NCBI RefSeq assembly: GCF_900199205.1
Contig: NZ_OBMJ01000001.1
Location: forward strand, 62,001-126,000
Reading direction: 5' to 3'
DNA: 64,000 nt
Source: Streptomyces sp. 1331.2
GTDB lineage: Bacteria; Actinomycetota; Actinomycetes; Streptomycetales; Streptomycetaceae
Part shown: positions 25,050-34,378 of the stretch, piece after piece
How positions within the stretch are numbered: the stretch's first letter is position 1
How the letters are laid out: the number at the start of each line of letters is the position of its first letter
The notes under the pieces: model-generated
The model's database searches: none
What the model saw: the letters and a program-made list of their open reading frames with translations, nothing else
Told to the model about the DNA's origin: nothing
Position numbers and translations under genes: made by a program

Positions 25050-25790
25050 TGTGAACGCCTCCACCGCCGGCGCCGCACGCCGGCCCTTCCTCGTCGCCGT
25101 GTGGACGTGGCGGACAGGGGTGCCGCCGGGGCGCAGGGGGGTGAGGGCAATGTCGGGGCGGGCGGCGCGGGCGGCACGGGCGGCACGGGCGGCGCGGGCG
25201 GCGCGGGCGGCGAGGAAGGGGATCAGGGTGAGGCCCAACCCGGCGGCGACCAGGCCGAGTTCGGCGCTCCAGGCGGCGGCCGTGTCCTCGATGCGGGGCT
25301 GGAAGCCGCTGCGCAGGCAGGCCGCGAGGAGGGTGGCCTCGGCCTGGCGGTGGGCCGGCGGCAGGAAGGCCGGCACCGGGTCCTGCGGCAGCGGGTGCAG
25401 GGCGAACTTCTCGCTGTCGTAGGCGGCTTGCGCGTAGCAGGCGACGACCGCGAGGTCGATCGCGCCGTCGTCGAGCAGGTCCAGCAGGTGGGCCGAGAGG
25501 CCTTCGGTGAGGCTGATCGCGACCTGCGGGTGTGCGGTGCGGAAGGCGGCGGGGACGAGGGCGGCGTTGGCGCTGTCGAAGGCGCCCACCCGCAGGCACC
25601 CGGCGGTGAGTTCGGTGAGCGCGGCCAGGTCGCTGCGGGTGGCGCCGAGGCGTTCCGGCATCGCCTCGGCGTGCGGAAGCAGGGTGCGGCCGTGTCCGGT
25701 CAGGCGCACTGCGCGGGCCAGGCAGTCGAACAGCGCGGTACCCGACTCGCCTTCCCGGGTGGCGACCTGCCGGGAGATCGCGGACCGGGG
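25046..25790 (-). pseudogene. LysR-family regulator without its 5' end
   Basis: The frame enters mid-HTH (SAISRQVATREGESGTALFD then RLTGHGRTLLPHAEAM) and continues through a LysR ligand domain (GCLRVGAFDSANAALVPAAF, LTEGLSAHLLDLLDDGAIDL, GLVAAGLGLTLIPFLAAR). The first about 25 residues of the HTH and the start codon are absent, replaced by low-complexity GC-rich sequence. The 3' end has no stop before running into tandem repeats. It points away from the truncated dehydrogenase at 25972, as LysR regulators usually do from their target. Confidence 0.7.
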
Positions 25791-25855
25791 GAACCGCTCC
25801 CCCGGCCGCGCCGACGGCCTCACCCGGGCCGCCCTCACCGTCACCCCCACCACCG

Positions 25856-25913
25856 GGGCCGCTCCCGGGGCCGCTCCCGGGGCCGCTCTCGGGGCCGCTC
25901 TCGGGGCCGGGGG
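25856..25913. repeat. 12-bp tandem repeat
   Basis: GGGGCCGCTCCC/GGGGCCGCTCTC is repeated about four and a half times. It sits between the truncated 5' ends of two divergent pseudogenes. Confidence 0.85.
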
Positions 25914-25971
25914 CGTCACCGAGGCCGCCACGCCCGGCGGTTCGCCCCGGAGCCGGCGCCGGGCACCCGTG

Positions 25972-26413
25972 GATCGACATGTCCTCGATCGGCCCGCGGG
26001 CCGTCGCCGGGCTGCGGGCACAACGTCCGTACGGCGTCGCCCTGGTGGATGCGCCGGTGATCGGCAGTGCGGGACCGGCGGCCACCGGCGACCTGATGGT
26101 CCCCGCGGGCGGCAAGGACGCCGACCCGGACCGCGCGCAGCCCGTCCTGGAGCAGCGGGGCAGGGTGCGGCGCTGCGGCGCTGCGGCGGACAGGGTGCGG
26201 CGCTGCGGCGGGCCGGGGGCGGGGGCGGCGTGGAAGCTGGTGGTGGTGATCGGCGCGATCGTCGCCTCGGTGACGGTGGCCGGTGAAGTGCTGGCGATGG
26301 CCGGGGAGTTGGGCGCTTTGCAGGAGCCGGCCCGCGAGGTGCGGCCGGCGGATGCGCCGATCGCCGAGCAGGACCTGCCGGCGGTGGCGGGCTGCCTGCC
26401 CGGGAACCGGTAA
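25972..26413 (+). pseudogene. 3-hydroxyisobutyrate dehydrogenase-like oxidoreductase without its N-terminus
   Basis: The remnant starts at DMSSIGPRAVAGLRA and continues GVALVDAPVIGSAGPAATGD, the DAPVSG(G/S) block of the beta-hydroxyacid dehydrogenase family, then GPGAGAAWKLVVVIG with the catalytic-lysine motif G-x-G-x-x-x-K. The N-terminal Rossmann fold is missing and the C-terminus (LPAVAGCLPGNR) is atypical. Its 5' end was lost together with that of the divergent LysR gene. Confidence 0.65.
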
Positions 26414-26574
26414 CTGCCCTGCCTGCCCGCACCGTTGGCAGCCGGACCGGTCGTCAACGCGGGCGCGGCGGACCCACCCGATCGTGGCCCGGGTTCGCGG
26501 CGGGCCGCGGGCGGGACGTAGCGTCGTCGCGGCAGGCGGTTCGCGGCCCCGGGGAGGAGTGGCGCGGGTGCGGG

Positions 26575-27382
26575 GTGCGGGGTGGTCGGGTGCGGGCTGC
26601 GCTGGCGGTGGTGCTGGCGGTGGTGGCGGCGGGCTGCGGGGGCTCCCCCGGCGGGACGGGCAGGCGCAGCCGGCGGACGGCCGGCCGCTGGCGCTGGTGT
26701 ACCGGGGGCCGGCAGCCTGCGAGGGCTGTCCGGAGGCGGCGCGCACGATGCTGGAGCACGGCGGGTTCGCGGTGCGCTACGTGGGGCCGCGGGAGCGGCT
26801 GCGGTTCGGCCCGTCCGCGCTGGCGGGCGTGGCGCTGTACGTGCAGCCCGGTGGCAGCAACGGGCAGGAGGTGAGCACCGCGTGGGAGCTGCTGGGGCGC
26901 GAGAGCGGCTTCTCCCCGGAGCTGGTGCGGGCCTATGTGCGCGGCGGCGGGCGGTACCTGGGCTGTGCATGGGCGGTTACCTGGCCGGCGACCCGGGCTT
27001 CGACCTGCTGCCGGGCGACTCCGGGCAGTACGCGCGCTCGCCGGGCGCGAGCGTGAGCGACGAGCGGGACCGGCTGGTCGACGTGCTGTGGCGCGGGCGC
27101 CCGCAGCGGATGTACTTCCAGGACGGGCCGTACTTCGACGTCGACGGCCCCGGCACCCAGGTCCTCGCCCGCTACCCGGGCGGGCGCCCGGCCGTGGTCG
27201 TCGCCCCGTACGGTGCCGGGCGGGTGGCGGTCAGCGGCCCGCACCCGGAGGCCCCGGGCGACTGGTACCGCGACTACGGCCTGCCCGACGAGTCCGAGGC
27301 CGGCCTCGCCCTGGGCGAGGACCTGCTGCGCACCCTGACGGGCGACACCGCGCCCGGCGCGGCGCCGGCCCCCTCCCCCTGA
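26575..27382 (+). CDS. Lipoprotein with biotin-protein-ligase-N-like (BPL_N) domain, two one-base breaks
   Basis: A GTG at 26575 or 26590 opens RVRAALAVVLAVVAAGCGG, a lipoprotein signal with lipobox VAAGC. Three frames then join: LALVYRGPAACEGCPEAART, VALYVQPGGSNGQEV and VRAYVRGGGRYLG, then CMGGYLAGDPGFDLLPGDSG, FQDGPYFDVDGPG and GRVAVSGPHPEAPGDWYRDY to TGA 27382. This is the glutamine-amidotransferase-like fold of BPL_N proteins, with the nucleophile Cys in (L/F)CMGGYLAG. Missing bases map to the C5 run 26645-26649 and to 26961-26965. The restored protein is about 269 aa, probably attached outside the membrane; its substrate is unknown. Confidence 0.6.
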
Positions 27383-27725
27383 GCCCGCACGGCCGCACGG
27401 CCGGACGGCCGGAACGGGCGTGCCGCAACGGGCGGGCCGGAACGGGCGTGCGGAACGGGCGTGCCGCACCGGGCGGGCGCCGGCGACCCGGCCGCCGGGG
27501 GCGTTGTCCGTCAGGAACCAGCCGTCGAGGTCGCGGGCGAGCGCGGGGTCGTGGACGGTGGACCGGTCGTGGCAGCCGCCGAACGGGCGGCAGTGGCCCT
27601 GTTCGGGGCCGAACGCCGGGGCGGCGCACGGCGCAGTGCAGCCCGTCGGCGCCGACGGCCGGGGCGAAGCGGCGGGCGGGGGTTCTCGCATCGGGAGGTC
27701 CGGGCCTGAGGCACCCGGGCTTGCA
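27383..27725. other. Intergenic with short repeats, no confident gene
   Basis: GGAACGGGCGTGC-type repeats occupy about 27410-27480. On the minus strand an open frame from 27697 contains CRPFGGCHDRSTVHDPALAR and DLDGWFLTDNAPGG. This could be a gene remnant but matches nothing I recognise. Confidence 0.4.
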
Positions 27726-27742
27726 CCTGACGCGACGTGAGG
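27726..27742. promoter_or_regulatory. TipA-like MerR operator
   Basis: CCTGACGCGACGTGAGG is a 17-bp imperfect dyad (CCT.ACG...CGT.AGG). It closely resembles the TipAL operator known from S. lividans (CCTCACGTCACGTGAGG). It lies 16 nt before the MerR start, implying autoregulation. Confidence 0.6.
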
Positions 27743-27757
27743 AGGGATGCTCGTGCC

Positions 27758-28531
27758 ATGCCCACCGAACAGACCTGGAAGGTCGGCCCGCTCGCCGAGG
27801 CCTGCGGCCTGACCGTACGCACCCTGCACCACTGGGACCGGATCGGCCTGCTCAGCCCCTCCCGGCGCACCGCCTCCGGCCACCGCGCCTACACCGAACA
27901 GGACGTCGTGCGCCTCTACCAGGTCCTCGCCCTGCGCCGCCTGGGCCTGGGCCTGGAGACCATCGCCACCTGCCTCGACGCCGGCATCGACCCCGTGCGG
28001 CTGGTGGGCGAGCACCTGGCCGCCACCGAGGCCTCCCTCACCGCCCTGCAGGCCCTGCACGAACGCCTCGCCCACCTGCACGGCGAACTCACCGCCTCAC
28101 GCACCCCCGACACCGCCGACCTGCTGCGCCTGGTCCGGGCCACCGGCGCCACCGGATCCACCGGCCCCGCAGCCCAGGAGGCCCTGCGCCGCCACCTCGA
28201 CGACGACCAGCTGCACGCCCTCGCCGACCACGCCGCCGCCCTCGGCCCCGCCGCCCACTACCTGCTGGAGGTCGAATGGCCCCAGCTCTACCGGCGCGCC
28301 GAAGCCCTGCGCACCGCCGGCACCGCCCCCACCGACCCCCGGGTGCGGCGCATCGCCGAACGCCTCGACGAACTCGCCCGCCTCTTCAGCGGCGGCGACA
28401 CCACCCTGTCGAGCGCCGTGCGCACCGCCTGGCGCGAGGACCCCGCCGCGATGTCCGGCGACCCCCATGCCCCCGCCGACGCCTGGGCCGCGCTGCGCAC
28501 CTTCCTCGACCGGGCCCGCCAGGCCTCATGA
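27758..28531 (+). CDS. MerR-family regulator with TipAS-like C-terminal domain
   Basis: ATG 27758 (GGAGGG 12 nt upstream) gives 257 aa. Residues 8-75 are a MerR winged helix: VGPLAEACGLTVRTLHHWDR, IGLLSPSRRTASGHRAYTEQ, DVVRLYQVLALRRLGLGLET. A coiled dimerisation helix follows, then a TipAS-like domain (about residues 130-255) with LEVEWPQLYRRAEALRTAGT and DPRVRRIAERLDELARLFSG. In TipA this domain binds thiopeptides covalently through a Cys; no equivalent Cys is seen here, so the ligand may differ. The next gene overlaps its stop (ATGA). Confidence 0.85.
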   Translation: MPTEQTWKVGPLAEACGLTVRTLHHWDRIGLLSPSRRTASGHRAYTEQDVVRLYQVLALRRLGLGLETIATCLDAGIDPVRLVGEHLAATEASLTALQALHERLAHLHGELTASRTPDTADLLRLVRATGATGSTGPAAQEALRRHLDDDQLHALADHAAALGPAAHYLLEVEWPQLYRRAEALRTAGTAPTDPRVRRIAERLDELARLFSGGDTTLSSAVRTAWREDPAAMSGDPHAPADAWAALRTFLDRARQAS

Positions 28532-28772
28532 CCGCCACCGGCCCGCACACCGGCCCGCCCGAAGACCCGCCCGCCGCGATGCCCGCAGGAGCACCGATGA
28601 TGCTCCGTCACCCGCACCCGCACCCGGGCGCAGGCCTGGCCACCGTCTGGCCCGTCCTCGCCCCGGCGATCCTGGCCGCGGGGCCGGGCTCCTGCCGTGG
28701 TCGGTGCTTGCCGCCCTCACGGTGGCCCAGGTCCTGCTGGCCTGCCTGCGCACCCACCGGCCGGGCCCCTGA
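28528..28772 (+). CDS. Small membrane protein coupled to the MerR gene, one-base break
   Basis: ATG 28528 overlaps the MerR stop by 4 nt, so it is translationally coupled. The frame reads MMLRHPHPHPGAGLATVWPV and LAPAILAA, then is lost at the G4 run 28680-28683. The next frame continues GLLPWSVLAALTVAQVLLAC and LRTHRPGP-TGA. With one G added it is about 81 aa with one long or two short membrane segments. It may be the effector regulated with MerR; no family is recognised. Confidence 0.5.
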
Positions 28773-28840
28773 CCACTGATCGCCCGCCGGCTGCCCCGGC
28801 CCGGCCCCACGGGGGTGGACCGGACCGGGGCGGTGGGCGG

Positions 28841-29257
28841 TCAGGCCGTGCGGGGCTGGTTGAAGCGCAGCATGTTGCCCGCCGGGTCGCGGAAGGCGCA
28901 GTCGCGCACGCCGTAGGGCTGGTCCATGGGTTCCTGGAGGACTTCGGCGCCGGCCGCGCGCAGGCGTTCGAAGGTGGCGTCGCAGTCGTCGGTACGGAAG
29001 ATGACGCCGCGCAGCAGGCCCTTGGCGAGGAGTTCGGCGGCGGCCCGGCGGTCGTCCTCGGAGGCGTTGGGGTCGGCCAGCGGCGGCTCCAGCACGATCT
29101 CGACACCGGGCTGGTCGGGCGAGCCGACGGTGACCCAGCGCATGCCCTCGAAGCCGACGTCGTTGCGCACCTCGAAGCCGAGGACGTCGCGGTAGAAGGC
29201 GAGGGCCCGGTCGTGGTCGTCGACGGCGATGAAGCACTGCGCGAGTTCGATGCTCAT
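28841..29257 (-). CDS. VOC (glyoxalase/bleomycin-resistance) family protein
   Basis: The 138-aa product has the paired beta-alpha-beta-beta-beta modules of the VOC fold: QCFIAVDDHDRALAFYRDVL, GFEVRNDVGFEGMRWVTVGS and VEIVLEPP, then GVIFRTDDCDATFERLRAAG and DCAFRDPAGNMLRFNQP. Possible metal ligands are His and Glu residues in these modules. The AraC gene ends its upstream side: its stop is 5 nt from this start, so they form an operon and this protein is probably the regulated product. Confidence 0.85.
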   Translation of the reverse strand: MSIELAQCFIAVDDHDRALAFYRDVLGFEVRNDVGFEGMRWVTVGSPDQPGVEIVLEPPLADPNASEDDRRAAAELLAKGLLRGVIFRTDDCDATFERLRAAGAEVLQEPMDQPYGVRDCAFRDPAGNMLRFNQPRTA

Positions 29258-29262
29258 GGGGC

Positions 29263-29898
29263 TCACGCTACGGGAGGGATCCCGCCGCTGGCTTGCGGGC
29301 GGCGCACCGGGCGGGTGCGGATCTTGGCGATGCAGGCGGGGATCGCGGCGCCGTCCTCGTGGTCGCGGGCCCGGTAGGCGCTGGGGCTCTCGCCGACGAG
29401 TTCGGCGAAGCGGGTGCTGAAGGAGCCCAGCGAGGTGCAGCCGACCGCCAGGCAGACCTCGGTGACGCTCAGGTCCCCGCGCCGCAGCAGCGCCTTGGCC
29501 CGCTCGATCCGGCGGGTCATCAGGTAGCTGTACGGGGTCTCGCCGTAGGCGGCGCGGAAGCTGCGGGAGAAGTGGCCGGGCGACATCAGCGCGGTGCGGG
29601 CGAGTGCCGGCACGTCGAGGGGCTGCGCGTAGTCGCGGTCCATCCGGTCGCGGGCCCGGCGCAGCCGCACGAGGTCGGCGACGGGCACCCGAACCGGGCG
29701 GGGCTCGGAGGTGGGGCGGGGCTCGGAGGCCAGGCGGGGCTCGGAGGCCGGGCGGGGCCCGGAGGCCGGGCGGGGCTCGGAGGCCGGGCGGGGCCCGGAG
29801 GCCGGGCGGGGCCCGGAGGCCGGGCGGGGCCCGGAGGCCGGGCGGGGCCCGGAGGTGGGGCGGGGCTCGGAGGCCGGGCGGGGCTCGGGGGTGGACAC
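29263..29898 (-). CDS. AraC-family regulator with a hexapeptide-repeat leader
   Basis: GTG 29898 gives 211 aa. Residues about 70-175 form a complete AraC double HTH: PLDVPALARTALMSPGHFSR, SFRAAYGETPYSYLMTRRIE, RAKALLRRGDLSVTEVCLAV, GCTSLGSFSTRFAELVGESP. The N-terminus before it is about 11 repeats of the six-residue unit P-R-P-A-S-(G/E), encoded by a GC-rich 18-bp tandem repeat. The family usually has a short leader here, so the repeat is an expansion. It leads an operon with the VOC gene. Confidence 0.85.
   Translation of the reverse strand: MSTPEPRPASEPRPTSGPRPASGPRPASGPRPASGPRPASEPRPASGPRPASEPRLASEPRPTSEPRPVRVPVADLVRLRRARDRMDRDYAQPLDVPALARTALMSPGHFSRSFRAAYGETPYSYLMTRRIERAKALLRRGDLSVTEVCLAVGCTSLGSFSTRFAELVGESPSAYRARDHEDGAAIPACIAKIRTRPVRRPQASGGIPPVA
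29700..29893. repeat. 18-bp tandem repeat coding for the AraC leader
   Basis: About ten contiguous copies of a GCGGGGC(T/C)CGGAGGCCGG-like 18-mer. Copies differ mainly at CTC/CCC and GGCC/GTGG positions. There are no spacers, and the reading frame is kept because the unit is a multiple of three. Confidence 0.9.
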
Positions 29899-30167
29899 GC
29901 CTGCCACCGTACCCACCGGCGGTGACAGACGGGCCTCCCCGTCCGGCGCGGCCCGCCTGCGCCCGCCCCACCGCGCCGACCACCCCGGGGGACGGCCCGG
30001 GGGACGGCCCGGCCGGCCGGGCGCAGGGGACAGCAGGGCACCGGGCGTCCTGGCCCTGCGCAGCCCGGTGGCAACCCGCCCGCGGCCGACCGGCACCGAC
30101 CGGCACCGCCCGGCCCCCGCCCGGCCCCCGGCTGCGGGCCCGACCTGGGACGATCTAGGGTGCTGGC

Positions 30168-30827
30168 ATGATCCCCACACCGATATCCGTCTCCACGGCG
30201 GCTTCCGATCCCGATCCGATATCCGACCCCGGCGAGGCGCTGCGGGTGCTGCTGGAGGGCAATGCCCGGTTCGTCGCGGGCAACCCTGAGCATCCCAATC
30301 AGGACGCCGGGCGCCGGGCCGCGCTCGCGCCGGCGCAGCGGCCGTTCGCGGTGCTGTTCGGCTGTTCGGACTCCCGCCTGGCCGCCGAGATCATCTTCGA
30401 CCAGGGGCTGGGCGACCTGTTCGTGGTGCGTACCGCCGGGCACGTGACGGGTGCGGAGGCGCTGGGCAGCATCGAGTACGGGGTGAGCGTGCTGGGCTGT
30501 GCGCTGGTGGTGGTGCTGGGGCACGACTCCTGTGGTGCGGTGGCGGCGGCGCTGGACTCGCTGGAGCAGGGGCGGATGCCGGGCGGCTTCGTGCGGGACG
30601 TGGTGGAGCGGGTGACGCCGAGCGTGCTGTCCGCGAAGGCGGCGGGCATCGAGGACCGGGACGCGATCGTGGACGAGCACATCCGTCAGACGGTGGACCT
30701 GCTGGTGGAGCGTTCCCAGGCGCTGGCGGCGAAGGTCGCCCAGGGCACGGTGGCGGTGGTGGGCCTGTCCTACCGGCTGCGTGACGGCCAGGCCCGTCAG
30801 GTCGCCGCCCGGGGACCGGTGGGCTGA
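30168..30827 (+). CDS. Beta-class carbonic anhydrase
   Basis: The 219-aa protein has all beta-class signatures: Cys66-x-Asp68-x-Arg70 in FGCSDSRLAAE, and His119-x-x-Cys122 in LGHDSCGAV, which together bind zinc and the Asp/Arg dyad. RTAGHVTGAEALGSIEYGVS is the conserved dimer-interface block. It interconverts CO2 and bicarbonate in the cytoplasm. TAGGGT (30156-30161) lies exactly 6 nt before the ATG and there is no clear ribosome site, so the mRNA is probably leaderless. It is not in an operon. Confidence 0.93.
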   Translation: MIPTPISVSTAASDPDPISDPGEALRVLLEGNARFVAGNPEHPNQDAGRRAALAPAQRPFAVLFGCSDSRLAAEIIFDQGLGDLFVVRTAGHVTGAEALGSIEYGVSVLGCALVVVLGHDSCGAVAAALDSLEQGRMPGGFVRDVVERVTPSVLSAKAAGIEDRDAIVDEHIRQTVDLLVERSQALAAKVAQGTVAVVGLSYRLRDGQARQVAARGPVG

Positions 30828-31006
30828 CAGGCCGGCCGGTCCGTCAGCGGCGGAGCGGCGGGTGGCGGGGTGGCGGGCGGCGGGCGGCGGGTGGCGGGTG
30901 GCGGGAACTGGATGTCCGATCCCCGCCAGCGCCGCCGGGCGGGCGGGGGCAGAGTCGGTGGCCGACGACAGTCCCCTCCCCCGACCCCCCAAGGACGGCA
31001 GTTCCC

Positions 31007-31651
31007 GTGCACAAGGTGACCGACCTCAAGGTCCTGTACTTCGGCACCCCGGTGGTGCTGATCGGCTCGCGCAACGAGGACGGCAGCGCCAACCTCGCGC
31101 CGATGTCCTCGGCGTGGTGGCTGGGGCAGTCCTGCGTGCTGGGGCTGGGCAACAGTTCCCAGACCTCGGCCAACCTGCGGCGCGAGGGCGAGTGCGTGCT
31201 GAACCTGCCCTCCTCGGCGCAGGTGGACGCCGTGGACGCACTGGCGCTGCTGACCGCCAACCCGCGCATCGCCGAGTACCGGCTGCGCCAGGGCTACCGC
31301 CACGAGCGGGGCAAGTTCGCCGCGGCCGGGCTGACCGAGGTGGCGGGCGAGCTGGTGCGGGCACCGCGGGCGGCCGAGTGCCCGGTGCAGCTGGAGTGCC
31401 GGCTGGAGGCGGCGACGCCGATGGCGGGCAACGAGGGCTGTACGGCCTTCGAGGTCACGGTCGTGCGCGCGCACGTCGAGGAGAGCCTGATCGTGCCGGG
31501 TACCGGCCACTACGTGGACCCGCTCGGCTGGGACCCGCTGATCATGAAGTTCTGCGAGTTCTTCGGCGGCGGGCGGCGCCTGGCCCCCTCACGGCTGGCC
31601 CAGGGCTGGCGGATGCCCGGGCGGATGCCCGCGCCGGCCGGCACCCGGTGA
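31007..31651 (+). CDS. Flavin reductase-like, FMN-binding split-barrel protein
   Basis: GTG 31007 (AAGGACGG upstream) gives 214 aa. The sequence KVLYFGTPVVLIGSRNEDGS, ANLAPMSSAWWLGQSCVLGL and QTSANLRREGECVLNLPS follows the flavin reductase domain pattern in which the N-terminal beta strands and the S-x-x-S-x-x loop bind FMN. Relatives include flavin reductases and flavoredoxins; direct substrates are not predictable. It is monocistronic. Confidence 0.85.
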   Translation: MHKVTDLKVLYFGTPVVLIGSRNEDGSANLAPMSSAWWLGQSCVLGLGNSSQTSANLRREGECVLNLPSSAQVDAVDALALLTANPRIAEYRLRQGYRHERGKFAAAGLTEVAGELVRAPRAAECPVQLECRLEAATPMAGNEGCTAFEVTVVRAHVEESLIVPGTGHYVDPLGWDPLIMKFCEFFGGGRRLAPSRLAQGWRMPGRMPAPAGTR

Positions 31652-31704
31652 CAGCCGGCACCCGGTGACGGCCGGCCACCGGCCGCCTGCGCCCGAAGGG
31701 GCGG

Positions 31705-32346
31705 TCAGGGTGCGACGCTCTGCCCGCAGGAGTCGCACACCCGGGTGGCCGGCAGTTCCAGGAAGCAGTTCGGGCAGATCGCCGGCGGCCGCGGCGCAGC
31801 GGCCGCAGCCGAGACGGAGGCGGCGGCGTGCGCGGAGGTGCGGGTGGTGGTGGCGGCCGTCTTGCGCTGCAGTGCGGCGCGCAGGCGCGGGGCGAGGGCG
31901 GGGGTGCCGCCGTCGGCGGGCAGGTCGGCGCCGAAGTGCCGGTAGCAGGCCAGGCGGGCGGCGGCGGCGTGCTGTTCGCGGTCCATCTCCTGCGCGAGCG
32001 GCGGCTGTCCGGCCACCGCCAGCACCTCCTGGTAGCCGGCGCCGACCTTGCCGTCCGCCGCGTGGACCACCAGGGCCGTCAGCGGCGGGTCGCCGCGCCG
32101 GTGGGCTTCGAGGACCACCAGGGACAGGACCTTGCCGATCCAGTGCCGCTGGTTGACCCGGGTACGCACCCCGGAGGCCTCCTGGACCGCCTCGGCCAGG
32201 TCCGCGGAAGTGATCACCGCGTGGTAGCGGCGTGCCACCTCCACCAGAGCGGGGTAGGCCGCCCTGGTCCACACGATCTGTGCCTGGGAGGCGCTGACGG
32301 CCGCACCGTCCGACACCCGCCAGTAGCTGCGCTGCTGCTCCGTCAT
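31705..32346 (-). CDS. Hypothetical protein with C-terminal zinc ribbon
   Basis: The 213-aa protein has a helical N-terminal two thirds (YHAVITSADLAEAVQEASGV, RTRVNQRHWIGKVLSLVVLE, PPLTALVVHAADGKVGAGYQ) that looks like a conserved bacterial family of unknown function. An Ala-rich linker and a CPNC-x(12)-CDSC zinc ribbon end the chain. A role in nucleic acid or protein binding is possible. It is transcribed alone, convergent with the flavin reductase gene. Confidence 0.6.
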   Translation of the reverse strand: MTEQQRSYWRVSDGAAVSASQAQIVWTRAAYPALVEVARRYHAVITSADLAEAVQEASGVRTRVNQRHWIGKVLSLVVLEAHRRGDPPLTALVVHAADGKVGAGYQEVLAVAGQPPLAQEMDREQHAAAARLACYRHFGADLPADGGTPALAPRLRAALQRKTAATTTRTSAHAAASVSAAAAAPRPPAICPNCFLELPATRVCDSCGQSVAP

Positions 32347-32735
32347 CCGCCCGCCCTGTCCGCCTCGTCCCAAGGCCCTGCCCAGAGCGAGGCTACCCGG
32401 CACCGGGACCACACGGACGGCCGGGGCCCTGCCGGAGCCCTGGCGGGGGCCTGCCGGGAGGTGCCGGTGGCCTGCCGGTGGCCTGCCGGGAGGTGCGGGG
32501 GCTTGACTTCAAGTCCTGTTGAAGTTGTCGAATGGCGGGCGACCGCACCCGTACGGGCACGTCCGCGGTCGATGCCCCCGCCCGTACGGAACCCGGACCC
32601 GGGGCCGGGGCCGCCGTCTTTCGATCGTGCCGTCGGCGGCCCCGGCCCCCGGCCTTGTCCGGCACCCCGGGCGCCGAAGGGACGGCCGGCGGTCGCCGGC
32701 AAAAGCGCTCGCCCAGGGATGGGCGCGGCGCGGGC

Positions 32736-33680
<945 letters not shown>

Positions 33681-33684
33681 GTCG

Positions 33685-33965
33685 GCAGTGTTCCGCCGTT
33701 CACGGCGGTGGTGAAGCCGACTTTCCCGCGTCAGCGGGTCAGAAAGAGCCGATTCGCCGTCACGGCGCAACGGCGTCAGGTACGGCCGACGGGTCAGGTA
33801 CCGCCGGACGGGCGGGAACGCAACCCTCGGGTTCGAAAGGCCTGTGGAGACCAGGTAAGACCGGCGCAAGCGTCGGCACAGGTCGGTGAAGCAGGAAGCC
33901 ACGGTCGTGCCGCACTCTGCGGCACGGGCCGCAATCCTCGGGCCTCAGCCCGAGGAGCGCGTCCA
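33685..33965 (+). mobile_element. IS200/IS605-type element remnant: tnpB 3' end and right end
   Basis: The stretch contains sequence I recognise from streptomycete OrfB/TnpB elements: GGAACGCAACCC...GGTTCGAAAGGC, then GTGAAGCAGGAAGCCACGGT, whose translation KQEATVVPHSAAR resembles TnpB tails. Two hairpins follow: GTGCCGC/GCGGCAC (33907-33925) and CCTCGGGC/GCCCGAGG with a CTCA loop (33936-33955). The latter is typical of the right-end hairpin. No left end or intact transposase is present. In active elements this region gives rise to the guide (omega/re) RNA. Confidence 0.55.
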
Positions 33966-34378
33966 TGCACGCGCGAGGAACCGGCGGCCGTCCCGGCCCA
34001 CGCCGGCCACCGCGCCCCGGACGTACACGGGGCCGTCGCCCGGACGCTGCCCGCTCTCACGGCCCAGCGCCCCCACGCCCTGGCCGCCCTGCTGCGCCTG
34101 GCCGACGACCCGGTGGAGCACATCCGGACGAGCGCGCTGCACGGCCTGGCCCACTGCGACACCGACTCCCCGGCGCTGCGCGCCGTGCTGGCGGCCCGCC
34201 TCGCGGACCCTCACGTCGACGCCCGTCTGGAAGCCGCCGCCGCGCTGGCCCTGCGCGGCGACGCACCCGGCACGGCGACCCTGGAGGAGATCCGGGCCGG
34301 CCTGAGGAACCACCGCAGCCCGGGCGCCGGGCGCCGGGAAGACCTCCACTACCAGCTACGCGCCCGCACCTGCGGTGC
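33966..34378 (+). pseudogene. HEAT-repeat protein, 3' half
   Basis: VHGAVARTLPALTAQRPHAL, LRLADDPVEHIRTSALHGLA and ARLADPHVDARLEAAAALAL are successive HEAT-like helical repeats, followed by LEEIRAGLRNH. There is no start codon of its own; the reading frame comes out of the IS right end. The fragment ends in the tandem repeat region. See the HEAT-like 5' half at 32736-33680. Confidence 0.55.

Noticed and set aside
29700..29893. CRISPR-like array
   Set aside because: It is an in-frame 18-bp coding repeat without spacers.
33820..33850. tRNA (GGTTCGAAA resembles a T-loop)
   Set aside because: No acceptor or anticodon stem fits; the sequence belongs to the IS right-end remnant.
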